Shown in pieces: positions 7,103 to 10,499 of a DNA stretch of 10,499 bases. How positions within the stretch are numbered: position 1 is the stretch's first letter; the number at the start of each line of letters is the position of its first letter. A program made the position numbers and the translations under genes. This DNA is from Acetobacteraceae bacterium (GTDB lineage: Bacteria > Pseudomonadota > Alphaproteobacteria > Acetobacterales > Acetobacteraceae): NCBI GenBank assembly GCA_019237355.1, contig JAFAHH010000879.1, positions 1 through 10,499 on the forward strand, given 5' to 3'. The notes under the pieces are model-generated. The model saw only the letters and a list, made by a program, of their open reading frames with translations. It did no database searches and was not told where the DNA came from.

Positions 7103-8520
7103 CTCAATCCATCGAACCGGCTGTCGCTGGCTCTGTGCTTACCCGGCGCGGCAGCAAGCCGCTGAAACTGCCCGGGCCGGCGCGCTTGCCGCTGATACTA
7201 GAATTCCAGCCCGATGCGGTTGAGATCGAGGCGCGTACTCCGCCCCGGATCGCGCGCGTCACGCTCTATATGGTCATTGCACTCATCGTCGCCGCGGTAA
7301 GTTGGGCGTCGCTTGCGAGCGTGGATGAGATCGTTACCGCGCCGGGCAAGCTTATTACCACGCACCCCAATCTCGTCGTCCAGCCGCTCGAAACCTCAGT
7401 AATCCGCGATATTCGGGTGGCGGTGGGTGACCTTGTGCACAAAGGCGACGTGCTGGCCACGTTGGATCCGACTTTCTCGCAGTCGGATGTCAGTGAGCTG
7501 CGCGAGCGCATCTCCGCGCTCGATGCCGAGATCAATCGCCTTGAAGCCGAGCTCAACAACCGCGATTTTGCGGCCTCAGCGGGAGCTACGCCCAACGATC
7601 TACTGCAGGCCAGACTTTTTGCCGAGCGTAAGTTCTATTATGACGCCTCGCTGCGCAAACTAGACGAACAGATTGCAAGGACCGAAGCCAACCTCGAGAC
7701 GACCCAGTCCGAGGAGCGATATGCCGCAAGGCGGCTCGCTACCTTGCATGAGGTGGAGTCGATGCGGGAGGCCCTGTATGGTAACCAGGTAGGGTCGCGC
7801 CTTAACTTGCTTCAGGCACGCGATGCACGGCTCGAAGTCGAATCCAGCTTGGCGCACCTGCAAGGAAGCCGGATCGAACTGGTGCATGAGCTAGCGAAGC
7901 TCCAGTCCGAACGGGAGGCCTTCATAAAAGAGTTTCGCCGCGCTGCTCTCGAGCAATTGGTGCAGGATCGAGGGAAGCGCGACTCCGCGGCTGACGAGCT
8001 GCAGAAGGCCGACTTGCGACGGCATATGGTGGCCATCACTGCCCCCGCTGACGCGGTAGTGCTCGACGTCGCGCACCGTTCCATCGGCTCGGTTGTGCGC
8101 GAGGCCGAGACCCTTTTCGTGCTTGTTCCGCGAGACGAAAAGCTCGAGGCCGAAGTGAACGTTGCCGGAAAGGATGTCGGCGAAGTTGCCGTTGGCGAGA
8201 AGGCGCGGATCAAGTTCGATGCCTTTCCTTTCCAGAAGCACGGAACCGCCACTGGAGTGGTTCGCCTGATCAGCGAGGACGCATTCAGCTCAGAGAATAA
8301 GAGCTCAGAGAACAAGGATGAGCAGCCCGGCCATGGGCCCCTATATTACCGGGTTCGAGTAGACTTAACCGACACCAAATTGCGTGCCGTGCCGCAGCAC
8401 TTCCATTTAATCCCCGGCATGGCCCTCAGTGCCGAGATGAAGGTGGGGCAGCGCAGTGTCATTTCATACTTCCTCTATCCGCTTTTGCGCGGGCTGGATG
8501 AGAGCATCCGGGAGCCTTGA
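7099..8520 (+). CDS. HlyD-family type I secretion membrane fusion (periplasmic adaptor) protein
   Basis: A 473-residue adaptor that would link the ABC transporter in the inner membrane to an outer-membrane TolC-like channel. The order is: cytoplasmic N-terminus of about 53 residues; one transmembrane helix (about 54-75, VTLYMVIALIVAAVSW); first lipoyl half (IRDIRVAVGDLVHKGDVLATLD); long alpha-helical coiled-coil hairpin (about 130-305); second lipoyl half (ITAPADAVVLDVAHRSIGSVV); beta-barrel; and the typical C-terminus (PGMALSAEMKVGQRSVISYFLYPLLRGLDES). All parts of the family are present and the length is usual. The ATG at 7099 overlaps the transporter stop by four bases, which indicates translational coupling; AGG at 7088-7090 is a modest ribosome-binding site. 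An in-frame SSENK duplication sits at residues 397-406. No tolC-like gene is in the window, so the outer channel must be encoded elsewhere. Confidence 0.93.
   Translation: MTQSIEPAVAGSVLTRRGSKPLKLPGPARLPLILEFQPDAVEIEARTPPRIARVTLYMVIALIVAAVSWASLASVDEIVTAPGKLITTHPNLVVQPLETSVIRDIRVAVGDLVHKGDVLATLDPTFSQSDVSELRERISALDAEINRLEAELNNRDFAASAGATPNDLLQARLFAERKFYYDASLRKLDEQIARTEANLETTQSEERYAARRLATLHEVESMREALYGNQVGSRLNLLQARDARLEVESSLAHLQGSRIELVHELAKLQSEREAFIKEFRRAALEQLVQDRGKRDSAADELQKADLRRHMVAITAPADAVVLDVAHRSIGSVVREAETLFVLVPRDEKLEAEVNVAGKDVGEVAVGEKARIKFDAFPFQKHGTATGVVRLISEDAFSSENKSSENKDEQPGHGPLYYRVRVDLTDTKLRAVPQHFHLIPGMALSAEMKVGQRSVISYFLYPLLRGLDESIREP
8287..8316 (+). repeat. 15-bp tandem duplication inside the HlyD gene
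   Basis: Bases 8287-8301 and 8302-8316 are adjacent copies of AGCTCAGAGAAYAAG, differing at one base (T/C). They encode SSENK twice (residues 397-406). The repeat is in frame and falls in the polar loop before the last beta strands, where extra residues should be tolerated. Confidence 0.9.
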
Positions 8521-8564
8521 GCGCGGTTGTAAACGCCCGACGCCATATTGTTGCGAGTTTGACG

Positions 8565-10097
8565 ATGCCGGACACCACCCTGCACCCAGTTATGGAGCTC
8601 GATCCAGCCCGTGCCGCTCGCGCTGGGGGCCCGCACTACGGGGTGGTCGATATCGGATCTAACTCGGTGCGGCTGATCGTCTATGATCAGCTCAGCCGCG
8701 CGCCTTTTCCCCGCTTCAACGAAAAGTCATTATGCCGGTTGGGCGCAGGGCTCGATCAGACCGGGGAACTTTCCGCCGAAAGCATGCGGCGCACCGTCGA
8801 GGTCATGCGTCGGTTTCGCGCCGTCGCCGATGCGATGGAGGTGCCGCAAGTCGACGCGATTGCGACCGAGGCGGTTCGCCGGGCCACGAATGGCCAGGAG
8901 CTGCTGGCGCGCATCGCGGCCGAATCCGGATTTGCTGTTCGCATCCTAAGCGGCGCTGACGAGGCGCGGTATGCGGCGCTCGGCGTCGCCGCCGGGTTCT
9001 ACCGCCCGGCCGGCCTGGTCGGCGATATGGGCGGCGGCAGCCTTGAGATAGCGGAAATCCTGCATCACAGCGTTAGCAATGATTCGGCGAGCATGCCGCT
9101 CGGAGCCCTCCCGGTGCAGGCGTTTTTGGCAGGGGGGAAAGGCAGCGCCAAAGCGCGAGTCGATGCGATCTTGCACGAGAGCCTGCCGCATGTCCCCTCC
9201 CGGGCGACCTTCTATGCTGTTGGCGGAGGCTGGCGGGCTTTCGCCCGGGTGCATATGGCATCGGCCGGCGCCGCTGTTCAGGCGGTGCACGGATACTCGG
9301 TCGACGCGCGCGAGGCACGAAGATTTGCCAAAACTTTGTGGCGCCTCCCCGAGGCCAACCTGGCAGCCCTCCCTGGAGTTCCCGCCCGGCGCATCGATAC
9401 GCTTCCCGCGGCCGCGCTGGTGCTCGACCGCGTGCTGAAATACCTGGGTCCCGAGCGTCTTGTGTTCTCCTCGCTCGGCGTTCGGGAAGGCTGGCTTTAC
9501 ACCCAGCTTTCGCGAGACGAGCAGGAACGTGATCCGCTGCTGGAGGGCGCGCAAAGCTTCGGCATGTCCCGCGCCCGGGTCCCCGAATTTGCGTCGGCGC
9601 TCGTGCGTTGGACGGACGACTTGTTCGGCAATGAAACGCCGGCCGAGCGGCGGTTGCGGGTCGCTGCTTGTGCGCTTTCTGACATCGCCTGGCGCGATCA
9701 CCAGGGGATTCGCGCGGCCGAGAGTTTCCGGCGCCTCATTCAGTTTCCCTTTATCGGCCTCGATCACGCCGAGCGCGTCTATATCGCTTCTGTGGTGCAT
9801 TCGCGTTATGCCGGCGCGCCGAACGATCCGGCGCTCGCTGGGGCGAAGGCATTATTACCCGCCGGTTCCCGCCGCCGGGCGCTGATCCTCGGCCGGGTCT
9901 TGCTGTTGGGCCATCGGCTCTCGGGCAGCGTTCCGCAAATGCTGGAAAGTGCCCGGCTCGCAATCGGGTCGAACACCGTCCGGCTCGAAGTTGGCAAACA
10001 GGTTCGCGTTCCTGATAGCGATGTGGTCAAGGAGCGGCTTGATCTCGTGGCCCGGGCTGCTGGGGCCGAACGGACGGAAATCGTCGAGGCGGCATAG
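8565..10097 (+). CDS. ppx: Ppx/GppA family phosphatase (exopolyphosphatase / pppGpp phosphohydrolase), long form
   Basis: A 510-residue cytoplasmic enzyme of the actin-like ASKHA fold that removes terminal phosphate from polyphosphate and/or converts pppGpp to ppGpp. Phosphate-1 loop VVDIGSNSVRLIVYD has DIGSNS at 29-34. EAVRRATNG follows, with Glu102. SGADEARYAALG carries Glu133, in the position of the catalytic Glu of the family. The phosphate-2 loop is GDMGGGS with Asp154. The C-terminal third (ACALSDIAWRDHQG, RLIQFPFIGLDHAERVYIASVVHSRYAG) is the HD-like domain of the long forms. The ATG at 8565 is chosen because GAG at 8555-8557 offers a ribosome-binding site; an in-frame TTG at 8517 overlaps the HlyD stop, and an ATG at 8592 is also possible. 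It follows the HlyD gene by 44 bp with no visible terminator, so cotranscription is possible. Sequence alone does not separate Ppx from GppA activity. Confidence 0.9.
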   Translation: MPDTTLHPVMELDPARAARAGGPHYGVVDIGSNSVRLIVYDQLSRAPFPRFNEKSLCRLGAGLDQTGELSAESMRRTVEVMRRFRAVADAMEVPQVDAIATEAVRRATNGQELLARIAAESGFAVRILSGADEARYAALGVAAGFYRPAGLVGDMGGGSLEIAEILHHSVSNDSASMPLGALPVQAFLAGGKGSAKARVDAILHESLPHVPSRATFYAVGGGWRAFARVHMASAGAAVQAVHGYSVDAREARRFAKTLWRLPEANLAALPGVPARRIDTLPAAALVLDRVLKYLGPERLVFSSLGVREGWLYTQLSRDEQERDPLLEGAQSFGMSRARVPEFASALVRWTDDLFGNETPAERRLRVAACALSDIAWRDHQGIRAAESFRRLIQFPFIGLDHAERVYIASVVHSRYAGAPNDPALAGAKALLPAGSRRRALILGRVLLLGHRLSGSVPQMLESARLAIGSNTVRLEVGKQVRVPDSDVVKERLDLVARAAGAERTEIVEAA

Positions 10098-10154
10098 AGG
10101 GGGCGCCTCTACAGAAAACCCTTACGCGTGCTTCATCTATCCCGCTTCTTCGCC

Positions 10155-10202
10155 AGTTCAGCGGCCGCTCTCTCGCAATCGCGCTGAACTTAATATCGTT
10201 TT
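10155..10202 (+). terminator. Possible weak intrinsic terminator after the phosphatase gene
   Basis: AGTTCAGCG (10155-10163) pairs perfectly with CGCTGAACT (10182-10190) around an 18-base loop, and is followed by TAATATCGTTTT. The stem is only 9 bp and the T-run is interrupted, so this is a weak candidate. Its position 58 bp after the stop codon at the end of the co-directional cluster favours the call. Confidence 0.35.
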
Positions 10203-10244
10203 CCCGTAAGAGAGTGCGCCGTGCTCAGGCAGTTGGCCGGTTTA

Positions 10245-10301
10245 GAGCAGATCGCGATCAGGTGGGATCGCCGTAGGTGATCCCATCGGGTGAATCTGCT
10301 C
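10245..10301. repeat. Large imperfect extragenic palindrome (GAGCAGAT type)
   Basis: The outer arms GAGCAGAT (10245-10252) and ATCTGCTC (10294-10301) are perfect complements. The inner arms GGTGGGATC (10261-10269) and GATCCCATC (10279-10287) match at 8 of 9 positions around a 9-base loop. The two stems are joined by short unpaired segments. The element resembles in plan the palindromes near the left edge of the window (AGAGC at the outer end, GGGAT/ATCCC inside) and probably belongs to a related dispersed family. Confidence 0.7.
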
Positions 10302-10406
10302 GGTAAACAACATCTAATCTTACTGAGTCACGAAAATAACCTTAGGCGCGAGTCGGCTGGCTAGGCCAGTTTGAAGATTCAATCAGCAGCCCAGTGGGAG
10401 CTGAGT

Positions 10407-10499
10407 ATGGATCCCATAGCCAGCGAGGGCAGCGCCGCGCGATTTACCGCCTACATCGACGGCCTGAGCATCGTGATCGGCCACGCTGGCCGGGTCGGG
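10407..10499 (+). CDS. IS701-like transposase, N-terminal fragment (continues beyond window)
   Basis: An open frame of 31 codons runs to the end of the window: MDPIASEGSAARFTAY, then IDGLSIVIGHAGRVG. The RF..Y...L..VIGHA.R pattern resembles the N-terminus of IS701-family DDE transposases, which usually continue with a PLR.YC.GL motif. A good Shine-Dalgarno, GGGAG (10396-10400), lies six bases before the ATG. Nothing of the catalytic core is visible, so whether the gene is intact is unknown. The left end of the element should lie within roughly 100 bp upstream; I could not place it. Confidence 0.65.
   Translation, partial: MDPIASEGSAARFTAYIDGLSIVIGHAGRVG

Larger units (their letters stand above)
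10098..10406. other. Intergenic region between phosphatase gene and IS701-like element
   Basis: No gene is seen in these 309 bases on either strand. The region holds a small hairpin across the phosphatase stop codon (TAGAGG 10095-10100 with CCTCTA 10106-10111, no T-run), a larger terminator-like hairpin (10155-10190), an extragenic palindrome (10245-10301), and then about 105 bases that probably include the left end of the IS701-like element. Confidence 0.6.

Noticed and set aside
8517..8564. TTG at 8517 as start of the phosphatase gene
   Set aside because: It is possible by stop-start overlap, but the extra 16 residues lie outside the family fold and the ATG at 8565 has a better ribosome-binding context. 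Kept as an alternative only.
8946..9800. Long open frame on the minus strand (284 codons) within the phosphatase gene
   Set aside because: It is the antisense shadow of a strongly supported Ppx/GppA gene in a high-GC region; the translation has no recognisable domain and no sensible start context.

Overview
The window reads as a high-GC alphaproteobacterial chromosome segment. The evidence is the strong G/C bias at third codon positions, the C-terminal end of an IS5-type transposase, the CTAGAGC-type extragenic palindromes common in Rhizobiales/Rhodospirillales genomes, and a long-form Ppx/GppA phosphatase typical of that class. I cannot name a genus from the sequence alone.

Layout, left to right. 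Bases 1 to about 248 are the 3' end of an IS5-family insertion sequence, abutting two palindromic repeats (247-297 and 312-353). Bases 354-494 are a short leader region with a perfect 9-bp inverted repeat (430-449) that may be an operator. From 495 to 8520 lies a compact same-strand cluster: a 1341-residue multidomain exoprotein (495-4520), a 110-residue uncharacterised protein (4531-4863), a type I secretion ABC transporter with a degenerate C39-like domain (4919-7102) and an HlyD-type membrane fusion protein (7099-8520). An exopolyphosphatase/pppGpp phosphohydrolase gene (8565-10097) follows on the same strand 44 bp later. Bases 10098-10406 are intergenic, with a weak terminator-like hairpin and a third large palindrome. 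The window ends inside the start of an IS701-like transposase (10407 onward).

How the genes fit together. The ABC protein and HlyD protein are two of the three parts of a type I secretion system; the outer-membrane TolC-like channel is not in the window. The exoprotein lacks an N-terminal signal peptide, sits directly upstream, and carries a cadherin/Ig-like module, an N,N-dimethylformamidase-beta-like domain, an Ig-like domain and three DUF4082 modules joined by polyproline linkers. It is the obvious cargo, although it has neither RTX nonapeptides nor a separate C-terminal tail. The small protein between cargo and transporter is the least understood member and may be an accessory factor. Whether the phosphatase belongs functionally to the secretion operon or is only co-directional is open.

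The most interesting unit is this four-gene (possibly five-gene) secretion cassette, flanked on both sides by insertion sequences and extragenic palindromes.
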